Source: Pseudolabrys sp.
GTDB taxonomy: Bacteria; Pseudomonadota; Alphaproteobacteria; Rhizobiales; Xanthobacteraceae
DNA: 64,000 bases
Direction: 5' to 3'
Assembly (NCBI GenBank): GCA_026125895.1
Contig: JAHCKG010000012.1
Span: 1-64,000, forward strand
Part shown: positions 37,809 to 49,420 of the stretch, piece after piece
Numbering within the stretch: position 1 is the first letter of the stretch
How the letters are laid out: every line of letters starts with the position of its first letter
Notes under the pieces: model-generated
What the model saw: the letters and a program-made list of their open reading frames with translations, nothing else
What the model was told of the DNA's origin: nothing
The model's database searches: none
Translations under genes and position numbers: made by a program

Positions 37809-40022
37809 ATGTTCTTCCGTAAAAAGACCCAAGCTGCCGCACCGCAGCCGGCGCCGAAACCTTTCGTAGCCCCGGTGGTCGCTCCGGCGATTCCCGTTTC
37901 GGACATGAGCGGCGAGCCGGACCTGCGCAGCATCGGCCGGGCCTTGTGGCTGAAGAAGACGATGATCTTCGGCACCACGTTCTTCTGCGCCGCCGCCGCC
38001 TTCCTCGTCGTCAACGCCATGACGCCGCGCTATCAGTCGGAAACGCGATTGCTGCTCGAGAGCCGCGAGAACGTCTTCATGCGCGCGGACGCCGACAAGG
38101 GCGTGACCGACCGCGCCACGGTCGATCAGGAAGCCGTCACCAGCCAGATCCAGCTCGTGCTGTCGCGCGACGTTGCTCGTGAGGTGATCAAGAAGGAGCA
38201 TCTCGACCAGCTCCGCGAATTCGATCCGGCGGTCGGCGGCCAGTCGATCAGCCAGCTTCTGCTCGGCATGATCGGGCTCGGCCGCGATGTCTCGTCGATG
38301 TCGGCGGAAGAGCGCACGCTCGCCGCCTATTACGACCGCGTCAACGCCTATGCCATCGAGAAGTCGCGGGTCATCGGCATCGATTTCAAGTCGTCGGACC
38401 CGGACGTCGCCGCCCGCGTCGCCAACGGCATCGCCGACGCCTATCTGGCCGCGCAGCGCTCGGCCAAAACCGATCAGACGCGCGCCGCCTCGAGCTGGCT
38501 CGCCGGCGAGATCGAGAAGATGCGCGTCAAGGTCGCCGACGCCGAGGCCAAGGTCGAAGCCTACCGTTCGCAATCGAACCTGTTTGTCGGCTCGAACAAC
38601 ACGTCGCTGCCGAACCAGCAGCTCACCGAGATCAATTCGCAGATCGCCGCGGCGCGGGGCCAGAAGGCCGATCTCGAGGCGCGGGCCAAGCAACTGCGCG
38701 AACTGGTGCGCTCGGGCCAGCCGATCGACTCCTCCGACATCGCCAATTCGGAATCGATGCGCCGCCTGACCGACCAAGGTGCGGCGCTGCGGGCGCAACT
38801 CGCCGAGCAATCGACGACCTTGCTCGACCAGCATCCGCGCATCAAGGAACTGCGCGCCCAGATCGCCGAAGTCGAACGCGCCAAGCGCGCCGAGGCGGAC
38901 CGGCTGGCACGTCAGCTCGACAATGACGCCAAGGTCGCCGCGGACCGGCTGACGGCGCTGACGGCAAGCCTCGATCAGGTCAAGAAGGTGGCTTCGACCA
39001 CCAACGAGCAGGACGTGCAGTTGCGCGCGCTGGAGCGCGATGCCAAGTCGCAGCGCGACATCCTCGAGTCCTATCTGGTGAAGTACAGCGAGGCCTCGGC
39101 CCGCGACAACGTCGCCGCGTCGCCGCCGGAGGCGCGGGTCATTTCTCGCGCCACGCCGGCGATCAAGCCGAGCTATCCGAAGAAGCTGCCGACCATCCTG
39201 ATCGCGGCCTTTGCCGGGCTGGCGCTGTCGGCGGGCTTCGTGGTCACCGGCGCGCTGCTCGGATCGCCGATCGCTCCGGCCACCGGCTATGGCTACGCCC
39301 CGGTCGGTTACGCGACGCCGAACTTCGCCGATCCGCATGCGTTGCTGCCGGTGTCGACGGGCCTTGCGATGGCGCAGCCCTTGCCGCATGTGTCGTCACC
39401 CCCGTTGATGCCGCAGATGAAGGCCGCTGCCGTACCGCCGCTGCCGGTGAGCAGCATCGAACAGATCGTGCAGAGCCTGCGGCATGCAGGCGAGGCGGGA
39501 CGCCGCGTCACCGTCGCCGGCACCGCGCGCAATGCCGGCACCACTTACGCCGCCATCACCCTGGCGCGCGCTTTGGCCGAGGGCGCCAGCGTCGTGCTGG
39601 TCGATTTCGCCTTCGGCGCGCCGAACCTGTCGGTGATCTCGACCGATCCGAACGCGCCGGGCGTCGCCGAGCTGGTGCGCGGCCAAGCCAACTTCGGCGA
39701 CATCATCACGCGGGATCAGTATTCGCAGGTGCATATCGTTGCCACGGGCGATGTCGGCAACGACGCCGCGGCGCTGGCGGCCTCGCCGTATCTGTCGACG
39801 ATCGTGGAAGCGCTGGCGCAAAGCTACAACTACGTCGTGGTCGATGCCGGGTCGGCGGCGGATGCGCCGGTCGAATATTTCGCGCCGCTGGCGCAGCGCT
39901 CGGTGCTGGTGACGTCGGATCCGGCCGATCTCCAGACCCGCGCGGCGCGCGAGCGCATGGCGATGGCGGGCTTCGCCGATATCGTCCTGCTCGCCGGAGC
40001 GACGCAGGCGAGCGTCGCTTAA
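37809..40022 (+). CDS. Wzz/GumC-like polysaccharide export protein with degenerate BY-kinase domain
   Basis: A 737-residue inner-membrane protein. A Pro-rich amino terminus, a first membrane helix (about residues 55-75), the Wzz fold with long periplasmic coiled coil (about 200-400), a second helix (about 458-482), then a cytosolic ATPase-like domain (560-737). It controls chain length and export. In the last domain the phosphate loop reads G-T-A-R-N-A-G-T-T-Y-A instead of G-x-x-x-G-x-G-K-S/T: the catalytic Lys is absent, though V-V-L-V-D-F-A-F remains at Walker A'. No Tyr cluster is present at the end. It thus looks like a pseudo-kinase. Its stop overlaps that of the convergent GNAT-like gene. 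Confidence 0.88.
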   Translation: MFFRKKTQAAAPQPAPKPFVAPVVAPAIPVSDMSGEPDLRSIGRALWLKKTMIFGTTFFCAAAAFLVVNAMTPRYQSETRLLLESRENVFMRADADKGVTDRATVDQEAVTSQIQLVLSRDVAREVIKKEHLDQLREFDPAVGGQSISQLLLGMIGLGRDVSSMSAEERTLAAYYDRVNAYAIEKSRVIGIDFKSSDPDVAARVANGIADAYLAAQRSAKTDQTRAASSWLAGEIEKMRVKVADAEAKVEAYRSQSNLFVGSNNTSLPNQQLTEINSQIAAARGQKADLEARAKQLRELVRSGQPIDSSDIANSESMRRLTDQGAALRAQLAEQSTTLLDQHPRIKELRAQIAEVERAKRAEADRLARQLDNDAKVAADRLTALTASLDQVKKVASTTNEQDVQLRALERDAKSQRDILESYLVKYSEASARDNVAASPPEARVISRATPAIKPSYPKKLPTILIAAFAGLALSAGFVVTGALLGSPIAPATGYGYAPVGYATPNFADPHALLPVSTGLAMAQPLPHVSSPPLMPQMKAAAVPPLPVSSIEQIVQSLRHAGEAGRRVTVAGTARNAGTTYAAITLARALAEGASVVLVDFAFGAPNLSVISTDPNAPGVAELVRGQANFGDIITRDQYSQVHIVATGDVGNDAAALAASPYLSTIVEALAQSYNYVVVDAGSAADAPVEYFAPLAQRSVLVTSDPADLQTRAARERMAMAGFADIVLLAGATQASVA

Positions 40023-41260
40023 TCGGCCTTGTCTGACGTGTCGGCCTTGGTCAGCCGCGCCTTGATGCGGCGGGCGGCGACGATGATTTGCCACAGCGCC
40101 GGATTCTGCTTGACCGCGCGTTTGGCCGCCGCAAAGCCGCGGCGCGTCGCGGCGAAGGCGCGGCCCTTGGCGCTGAGCGGCCAGTAGCTGTCGAACATCG
40201 GCTCCGGCTCGCAGAACATGCTCTTGTAGCTCGCCTCGCCGACGCCGAGATCGAACGTGTGCAGGCCGCGCTCGCAGCAGTCGCGCACGACGCGCACCAG
40301 AAGCTGCTCGCCCGGGCTCTCGGTGCCGAAGCGGCCGTGGATGATCGATGAGAACATGGCGCTGAAGCGGCCGTTGGCGCAGACGCCGCCCATGGTGGCG
40401 ACAATCGTATCGTCAACCGACAAGGTGTAGAGCTCGATCAGGCGCGAGCGATCGGCGGTGGGCGTCAGCGCCCCGGCGGTGACGAAGTCGCGCACGTCCT
40501 GCGCGGCGAAGACATCGGGCAGGCCGATGGCGCGCATGCGCGCGCTCTTTTGCGCGTAGAAATCCTCGGCGACGCGGCGGATCTCGTCGTCGCTCGCGGC
40601 GCGCGCGAAGGTCACCACGCCGGCTTCGGCCAGCGTGCGTTCCTTCTTGCGCATCTTGCGGCGGCCGACGGCGCTGGTGCGCTCGTTGAACAAAGTCTCG
40701 AAATCGGCGGTCAGCGGTCCGGCAAAGCCGAAGCTGGGCGAGGCCTGGTGCGGCAGCAGGGCAAACGGATTGTCGCGGCCGGCCCAGGCGAGCGGCTGAT
40801 TGTTCAAAACGACGACGTCGGCTTCGCTGCGCAGGCGGTCGCGCACGGCCTCGAGATCGCTCACCGTGAGCGCACCGAGGAAATCGGCGCGCCACAGGCC
40901 CATGTTGAAATTCGAATGCTTGCCGCCGAGGAATTCGACGACGCGGAGGCCCGCGGCGCCGCGGCGCCGGCCGAACGGCAGAAGAAACAAGGGCCGGTCG
41001 TCGGCATCGAAGCCGGTGACGATGAAGGGCGAAACGCCTTCGCCGGCGCCGATATGGCGCTGCCACAAATCGAGGAAGTCGAAAGCCTGATACGGCGTCT
41101 TGAAGGCGCCGCCGCGCTCCAGCGCCTGCCAGAACGGCTGCGCCGAGGCCATGTCGCGGAAAATCTCGATCCGCGCCAAAGCCGACGCGACGCCAACCGG
41201 CCGGGCAGGGCGGGGGGCGGTATCGGCGGCGGGGGAGCGCGTGGCGACGGCAACGGACAT
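40019..41260 (-). CDS. GNAT/FemAB-like acyltransferase (CelD/BcsL type)
   Basis: A 413-residue protein with the two-lobed GNAT fold found in CelD-like proteins of exopolysaccharide loci. Seen: P-F-W-Q-A-L-E in the first lobe, F-L-L-P-F-G-R-R-R-G, the linker L-F-N-E-R-T-S-A-V-G-R-R-K-M-R-K-K-E-R, and the end L-G-V-G-E-A-S-Y-K-S-M-F. It probably acylates a sugar or precursor. The start is ATG 41260; the open frame continues over the divergent deacetylase gene and is spurious. The four-base overlap of stops with the Wzz-like gene is convergent. Confidence 0.82.
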   Translation of the reverse strand: MSVAVATRSPAADTAPRPARPVGVASALARIEIFRDMASAQPFWQALERGGAFKTPYQAFDFLDLWQRHIGAGEGVSPFIVTGFDADDRPLFLLPFGRRRGAAGLRVVEFLGGKHSNFNMGLWRADFLGALTVSDLEAVRDRLRSEADVVVLNNQPLAWAGRDNPFALLPHQASPSFGFAGPLTADFETLFNERTSAVGRRKMRKKERTLAEAGVVTFARAASDDEIRRVAEDFYAQKSARMRAIGLPDVFAAQDVRDFVTAGALTPTADRSRLIELYTLSVDDTIVATMGGVCANGRFSAMFSSIIHGRFGTESPGEQLLVRVVRDCCERGLHTFDLGVGEASYKSMFCEPEPMFDSYWPLSAKGRAFAATRRGFAAAKRAVKQNPALWQIIVAARRIKARLTKADTSDKAD

Positions 41261-41380
41261 GCGACAAAACCGCGGTTCGGGACGGGTCGCGGCACCGTCG
41301 CAGGGATTTATCAATAAAGGGTTGGAATATTGCTCCACACCCGCGCGGATCGAGGGAATTGCCGGTTCCCGGCGCGGGTC

Positions 41381-42442
41381 ATGGTTAACATGAAGCAGAC
41401 CGTCATCAAGACCGCGCTGGAAGGGCTGTACTTCACCGGCATGCATCACTGGATGCGGCCGCTGGTCGGCGGCGTCGGCGCCATCCTGACGCTGCATCAC
41501 GTGCGGCCGCCGCGGAAGGACGCGTTCCAGCCGAACCGGCTGCTCGAGGTGTCGCCGGTATTTCTCGAGGGGCTGCTGCGCCGGCTCAAGCGCCGCAAGG
41601 TCGATGTGATCTCGCTCGACGAGATGCACCGCCGCTTTGTCGAGGGCGACTTCAAGCGCCGCTTCATCTGTCTCACCTTCGACGACGGCTACAAGGACAA
41701 CCTGCGCTGGGCGCATCCGCTGCTGCAAAAGTACGAGATGCCGTACACGCTCTACGTTCCGACCAGCTTCCCCGACCGGCTCGGCGAATTGTGGTGGGTG
41801 GCGCTGGAGCAGGTGGTGGCGCGCAACGAGCGCATCGGCCTGATGGTCAACGGCGAGGAGCGTTATTTCGACGCGCGCAATGTGCGCGAGAAGCGCGAGC
41901 TGTACGATGCGATCTACGGCTATCTGCGCAGCATGAAGACGGAGGACGAGGTGCGGCGCACGGTGCGCGACCTGTGCGCGACCTATCACGTCGATATTGC
42001 CGAGATCTGCCGCGACGAATGCATGGACTGGCAGGAGATCGGCCAGATGGCCGAGGACCCGCTGGTGACCATCGGCGCGCACACCGTGACGCATCCGATG
42101 CTCAAGAAGGTGCCGTCGGACGACGCGGTGCGCTCCGAGATGGAGCAGAGCCGCTCGGTGATCGAGGCGGCGCTGGGCGTGCGGCCGCAGCATCTGTCCT
42201 ATCCGGTCGGCGATCCGACCTCGGCGGGCCCGCGCGAATTCAACATCGCCGCCGAACTCGGCTTCAAGACCGCGGTGACGACGCGGCCGGGCGTGCTGTT
42301 CAAGTCGCATGCCGATCACCTGATGGCGCTGCCGCGCATTTCGGTGAACGGCGAATATCAGCGGCAGCGCTATGTGAAGGTGCTGATGTCCGGCGCCGGC
42401 ACGGCGCTGTGGAACCGCTTCCGCCGCGTCAACGCGGCCTGA
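41381..42442 (+). CDS. polysaccharide deacetylase family protein
   Basis: A 353-residue enzyme of the NodB/CE4 type, removing acetyl groups from polysaccharide. First motif T-F-D-D-G-Y-K-D-N (about residues 98-106) with the metal Asp, second motif H-T-V-T-H-P-M-L with two His, and a late Y-P-V-G motif are visible. There is no signal peptide, so it may act in the cytosol on lipid-linked intermediates, or be exported differently. A second ATG nine bases later is an equally good start. It is divergent from the GNAT-like gene with 120 bases between them. Confidence 0.87.
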   Translation: MVNMKQTVIKTALEGLYFTGMHHWMRPLVGGVGAILTLHHVRPPRKDAFQPNRLLEVSPVFLEGLLRRLKRRKVDVISLDEMHRRFVEGDFKRRFICLTFDDGYKDNLRWAHPLLQKYEMPYTLYVPTSFPDRLGELWWVALEQVVARNERIGLMVNGEERYFDARNVREKRELYDAIYGYLRSMKTEDEVRRTVRDLCATYHVDIAEICRDECMDWQEIGQMAEDPLVTIGAHTVTHPMLKKVPSDDAVRSEMEQSRSVIEAALGVRPQHLSYPVGDPTSAGPREFNIAAELGFKTAVTTRPGVLFKSHADHLMALPRISVNGEYQRQRYVKVLMSGAGTALWNRFRRVNAA

Positions 42443-42464
42443 CATTCGCGCGCTGACCGTCCTT

Positions 42465-42848
42465 TCACCGGCGCGCGCGGCCGCGGCGCGTCTTGCGGCC
42501 GCCGATTTTCAGGGTGGCGACGATATCCGGCGGCAGCAGCGGCAGCGCCGCGCAGAGGCAATCCAGCGGATCGCCGCGACAGGCGCCGCTGCGCCGACAG
42601 GAAGCGCGCGCGCAGATGCGCGGCAGCCGCAGGATGTGGACGAGCTGGCGGCGCGCGTGCGTCAGCGGCAAGGGATTGTCGGGAGCGCTTGCGGCCTTCC
42701 GCTGCGATTGAAGATCGTCAACGAGGCCTTCCATCGCGTCGAGGATCTTCATCTGGATCGTATCGATGCGCGCTGCCATCGTCGCCGCGGCCGGGCCGGC
42801 CGCGCGCGTGTTTTGCAGGGACGGAGTTGCGTTGCGCCAGGCTTCCAT
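42465..42848 (-). CDS. small Cys-containing hypothetical protein
   Basis: A 127-residue protein, helical at the start (T-M-A-A-R-I-D-T-I-Q-M-K-I-L-D-A-M-E) and with a Cys-rich basic segment C-A-R-A-S-C-R-R-S-G-A-C-R-G-D-P-L-D-C-L-C. Related short proteins occur in Hyphomicrobiales, with unknown function. The start is ATG 42848 with GGAGAG upstream. The cluster of five Cys might bind metal. Confidence 0.5.
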   Translation of the reverse strand: MEAWRNATPSLQNTRAAGPAAATMAARIDTIQMKILDAMEGLVDDLQSQRKAASAPDNPLPLTHARRQLVHILRLPRICARASCRRSGACRGDPLDCLCAALPLLPPDIVATLKIGGRKTRRGRARR

Positions 42849-43454
42849 TGGATGATCTCTCCGGAAAAGTTTGTGACGGGCAGGGGTTCGCGTTCCCGCG
42901 GCGCCAAGGCGCCCGGGCTTTGACCGCTTGCCCCCACCTGAAGACAGGCGAGGGGATGGAGCGCCGCGGGGCGCCCGAACATGCGCCTTGCGGCGCGGCC
43001 CCTCCTTGCGATCGGAGAAGGCCTGCGCCCCGCGGCGCTCCATCGCGGCGTCGTTACGGCGCCGGGCCGCGCTTCTGGCGGCTGATCCAGCCTTTCGGCT
43101 GGGTAGCGCGCACCATCAGCGAGCTCCTCGCGGGGGGTCATAGTGCCCCCGGGCGGAACCCCGGCGCCGCCCGAGCCTCATGCCTTGCGAGGGCACGAGC
43201 CGCGGGCGCCGCGCCTGTCCCCACGAGCCGGAGCAACCGGTTCGCACCCCTCATAGGGGCAGGCAGGGATATGGGTATATGTTCGTAGGATGAAAGTCAA
43301 GTGGAAGTAGGAATAAAAAAGCAGGGAAGGAGGGTTGACCTATTAAACTTGTTCGGTAGCTCCTCTGGTTAGTGGGTTGCTCTCATATACTACAGGTTGT
43401 GCAAGGCGGGGCGCGCCGGTACTCTATATCTAGGCCAAACAACATGTTCACCCC
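42849..43454. other. 606-base stretch without a confident gene, with a GC switch
   Basis: The left half is extremely GC-rich and carries only shadow frames. From about 43270 the sequence turns AT-rich (AAGTGGAAGTAGGAATAAAA region), marking the edge of a likely acquired patch that runs to about 45070. No tRNA or insertion sequence is visible at the border. Confidence 0.5.
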
Positions 43455-44063
43455 ATGCGAATACTCGGTCTAGTTTTAGTATCGCTGCTCGCGGCGTTTG
43501 TTCTCATTTCAACTTTCGAAGGCGGCCGAAAGGAGAACTCTAGCGTCAGCCCCCCGGTTCGCGAAACCGCCGACGCTATCGTATCCAGGGCTCAACTCGT
43601 CCTCGCGGATTGGGAAGCATTCGGTAAGAAGAAGGCCGATCAAGCCCCGAGTGTGGAGCGCACAGAATTGGCTCTAAGGGCGTTGGCATCAATAGGAGTG
43701 GAAGAGCCAAGTCGCGCATCATCAGAAGAGGTTGCCGGCAAGCTTAGAGCAATCAGCAAGAAGCTCGAAAAGGAGGCGCTAAGCGCTGAAGCCGTGGCGC
43801 TCGGAAAAAAGTTATTGGAGGGGCGCAAGTCTTATGCAGCGGACCTTGAGGATGCCTACCTCAAAAAAGGACAGGACTTCAAAATCCGAACGGAAGGAAA
43901 AGACGCGACGACATTGCGCATTCAATGGGTCCTCATAGGACGGCCGTTCGTCTACAACTCGATCAATGATCGGGAGTTGATGTTGAGATGGAAATTGATG
44001 GGGTTTCGGACTGTGGTGTTTAGTGACGGCTATAACAACACGTGGCGGCAACGGATTGAATGA
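43455..44063 (+). CDS. hypothetical membrane-anchored protein in the low-GC patch
   Basis: A 202-residue protein with an amino-terminal hydrophobic anchor (M-R-I-L-G-L-V-L-V-S-L-L-A-A-F-V-L-I). The body is helical with heptads (L-R-A-I-S-K-K-L-E-K-E-A), and the end is beta-rich: I-Q-W-V-L-I-G-R-P-F-V-Y-N-S-I-N-D. No family is recognised. Codon use is clearly less GC-rich than its neighbours. It is followed by the nuclease-like gene 53 bases later. Confidence 0.55.
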   Translation: MRILGLVLVSLLAAFVLISTFEGGRKENSSVSPPVRETADAIVSRAQLVLADWEAFGKKKADQAPSVERTELALRALASIGVEEPSRASSEEVAGKLRAISKKLEKEALSAEAVALGKKLLEGRKSYAADLEDAYLKKGQDFKIRTEGKDATTLRIQWVLIGRPFVYNSINDRELMLRWKLMGFRTVVFSDGYNNTWRQRIE

Positions 44064-44116
44064 TTAGGCGCGCTCTGATCGCGCCAAGTACAAAGTTCAA
44101 ATGAGGTTGTAAAGCA

Positions 44117-45070
44117 ATGAGCGACATAAAGCTCTTTGAGGTTAGGGCGGGCGGAGTAGCCGAACTACCAAGTTCATCAATGCAAGTGGAATCCTCGCTT
44201 CAACGCATCTTTGAGCAAAGCCTCGAAAGCATTTTGGGGGTTCGGTTCCTTGCTCATGAACACTCGACCGGACCCGTGCACGGAGGTCGAATTGACACTC
44301 TGGGTCTGGATGAGGACGGAAGCCCGGTAATTATAGAGTATAAGCGAGCCTTAAATGAGAACGTCATTAGTCAGGGGCTATTCTATCTTGACTGGCTTAT
44401 GGACCATCGCGGCGATTTCACGGTAGTGGTTCAGCAGCGTTTGGGACAGGAAGTGGCGAGCCAAATCGATTGGTCAGGCCCGCGTCTCCTCTGCATCGCC
44501 GGTGATTTTACGCGATACGACGAGTATGCCGTCAAACAGATAGCCCGTAACATCGAACTTATCCGCTACCGGCGTTTTGGAGAAGGGCTTCTAATGATTG
44601 AAATGGTTCACAGTCCGCGAGAGTCCTTAACGGGGGCTGGAATGCACAAGCGGGCTACTGTTCGGTCAGCTGGGGACATTGCCGGTGAGCAAGATGACTC
44701 GGATCCCTACATTTCGCAGCGAATTTCTTACCGCATATCCCAAACTCAGGGCGCTCTAAGAGATTTATTCGATGCAACATATAGAGCGCTGGAGGAAATT
44801 GGCGACGATGTCCAGATTCGAGAGCAGAAGTTCTATATTGCATTTAAGCGAATAAAGAACTTTGCTTGTTTGCAGGTGTTCCCTCAAGAAGAGGTTGTCC
44901 GCGTTTATATCAAAGTGAATCCAGACAGCATTGCCCTCGAACCGGGATTTACGCGTGACGTTAGGTCAATAGGACATTTTGGTACTGGGGACCTGCAGGT
45001 TGATCTTCGGTCGATGGATGATTTGCAACGAGCTGAGTCCCTCTTTGCAAAAAGCTATGATCGCTCTTAA
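44117..45070 (+). CDS. DUF91/DUF5655-type putative PD-(D/E)XK nuclease
   Basis: A 317-residue protein. The first half has the nuclease pattern G-G-R-I-D-T-L-G-L-D-E-D-G-S-P-V-I-I-E-Y-K-R (Asp and E-x-K, about residues 57-76), preceded by a helix with Q-R-I-F-E-Q-S-L-E-S-I-L-G-V. The second half (about 205-315) matches the DUF5655 layout: A-T-Y-R-A-L-E-E-I-G-D-D-V, F-K-R-I-K-N-F-A-C-L-Q-V, R-D-V-R-S-I-G-H-F-G-T-G-D-L. Proteins of this architecture are widespread and thought to be DNA-cleaving or defence-related. GC is markedly lower than around it. It is the main gene of the patch. Confidence 0.78.
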   Translation: MSDIKLFEVRAGGVAELPSSSMQVESSLQRIFEQSLESILGVRFLAHEHSTGPVHGGRIDTLGLDEDGSPVIIEYKRALNENVISQGLFYLDWLMDHRGDFTVVVQQRLGQEVASQIDWSGPRLLCIAGDFTRYDEYAVKQIARNIELIRYRRFGEGLLMIEMVHSPRESLTGAGMHKRATVRSAGDIAGEQDDSDPYISQRISYRISQTQGALRDLFDATYRALEEIGDDVQIREQKFYIAFKRIKNFACLQVFPQEEVVRVYIKVNPDSIALEPGFTRDVRSIGHFGTGDLQVDLRSMDDLQRAESLFAKSYDRS

Positions 45071-45093
45071 TCTTGGCACGCTTAGCCCGCGCG

Positions 45094-45426
45094 TCAGGAT
45101 GCTGGCGCAAGAGCCGCCGCCAAATCCCCCGGCCTCTTAATCTCAATCTCCACGAACGCCATCGGCGCATCGCCGCCATTCATGACGTCGTGCTCGATGC
45201 CGGCGGGGCGGCGATAGGACTGGCCGGCGACCAGGCGCACTTCCGTCACGTCGCCGCCGATCTCGACCTTCATCACCGCGTCGGTGAGCATGACGACGAA
45301 ATAGGGAAAGCCGTGCGTGTGCCAGCCGGTGGCGGCGCCGGGCGCGAAATCCCAGCGCGTGATGCGCACCGTGTCGTCGTCCTGCTGCACGGTCGGCACC
45401 GCGGGCTCGTTGCATTTGAAGGGCAT
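45094..45426 (-). CDS. cupin domain protein
   Basis: A 110-residue single-domain cupin. The metal motif appears as W-H-T-H-G-F-P-Y-F-V-V-M-L (His-x-His) and the second as P-A-G-I-E-H-D-V-M-N (His). A small-molecule-binding or isomerase-type role is possible; the substrate cannot be inferred. It stands 18 bases after the next minus-strand gene, perhaps in one unit with the toxin-like pair. Confidence 0.85.
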   Translation of the reverse strand: MPFKCNEPAVPTVQQDDDTVRITRWDFAPGAATGWHTHGFPYFVVMLTDAVMKVEIGGDVTEVRLVAGQSYRRPAGIEHDVMNGGDAPMAFVEIEIKRPGDLAAALAPAS

Positions 45427-45444
45427 GGCGTGTCCGGGGGGAGG

Positions 45445-45660
45445 TTACTTCGCCGCCACCGGCGTCAGTTCGAACACGCGGCCGTACTTGGCGGCTTCCG
45501 TGATGTTGCCGGCGCGCAAGGCGAGGCGGACGGCGTCGAGCTTGCGTGCGTCGTCGGGCGAAAGATAGGGCGACCATGCCGTGTCGTCCTCGATCAGTTC
45601 GACGCGGACTTCGGCGGCGTATCTGCCTTCATGAATTAGTTTGATGCTTTTGCGCGTCAT
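45445..45660 (-). CDS. small antitoxin-like partner of DUF4258
   Basis: A 71-residue protein beginning M-T-R-K-S-I-K-L-I-H-E-G-R-Y-A-A-E-V-R-V, with D-D-T-A-W-S-P-Y-L-S-P-D-D-A-R-K-L-D and an all-helical end. Its start overlaps the stop of the DUF4258 gene by four bases. Such pairs are common in Bradyrhizobium-like genomes and are usually treated as toxin (DUF4258) and antitoxin. Confidence 0.65.
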   Translation of the reverse strand: MTRKSIKLIHEGRYAAEVRVELIEDDTAWSPYLSPDDARKLDAVRLALRAGNITEAAKYGRVFELTPVAAK

Positions 45661-45982
45661 GGCACCAGTCGCTTTCTGAAATCGCTATCCCACAATTCAG
45701 GATCAGGCCGATAAGCCGTCACCAAAACCGCAGGATGCCGTCGGCCTGCCGGAATACCCCAAAGAACATGCACCGGCTGCCCGGCCTTATCGTGCTGCAA
45801 GGCGAGAACGCTGGGGCCGCGCACGCGATCCGGATAATCCTCGATGGCGACCCCGACGGAGACTCCCTCCAGAACTTCAACGGGTAAAATACCATCTTTA
45901 GCGAGTTCGTCATAGCCGTGGTCGGATATGAGGTAGTCGCCCGCGAGCACGAGCGTTTAATGCGGCGTAAGGTTTCGCTCAT
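45657..45982 (-). pseudogene. DUF4258 toxin-like gene with a frameshift
   Basis: The expected start M-S-E-T-L-R-R-I-K is in one frame (ATG at 45982), and the family body (V-L-A-G-D-Y-L-I-S-D-H-G-Y-D-E-L-A-K-D-G-I-L) in another, joined around 45952; one base is missing near the CGCTCGTG. A GTG at 45950 could start a shortened 97-residue protein, but without a ribosome-binding site. The rest looks complete, with V-L-W-G-I-P-A-G-R-R and V-L-V-T-A-Y-R-P. The neighbouring antitoxin-like gene is intact. Confidence 0.65.
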
Positions 45983-46051
45983 GCCCCAGTCCCCACCCGG
46001 CGCGCTTTCAGTGCGCCACCCTCCCCGAAAGCGGGGAGGGATAAGAGAAGA

Positions 46052-49009
<2,958 letters not shown>

Positions 49010-49420
49010 GAAAAACTTCAGTGGCGAGAGGGGGTTGAAGTCAGCGCAACAAGCCGCCGCACCGGTCCGAACCGGTCGTGCAGGCAGCCAATAGCCAAGG
49101 ACTAGAACATAGGAAGAACCGGATGCCTTCGCCAGTGCGCCGGCCCCGGCAATTTCGGCGCTGGGGACAAGTCGGACAACGACTCGCCAGCGCGGCGGGG
49201 GCCGCAGGCGCCGCCGGCCTGTGAGTTCCATCGGGAGAAAGAGACGAAAATTGGCCCGGTTGTCGTAAGGTATTCCTGCACCGGGCTCGCTAATGTGCGG
49301 TGGAATTGCTGGGAATGGATTGGAATGGGAATGCCGGAAGCCGCGTCGCCTGCCGCTAGCGCCTTTACCGTCGCCGCCGCCGACTTTCGCAGACATCCCG
49401 GGCGTCGCCCCCTCGCTATC
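49010..49420. other. 411-base region between uvrA and the autotransporter
   Basis: No gene of its own is supported. It would hold the uvrA promoter and possibly a LexA site, but no clear GTTC-type direct repeat of alphaproteobacterial LexA was found. An open frame belonging to the autotransporter starts at 49295 but has no signal peptide before 49421. Confidence 0.35.

Noticed and set aside
36486-39389. A 967-residue glycosyltransferase
   Set aside because: Only residues from 37637 on match family 4; the upstream part is antisense to the Wzz-like gene.
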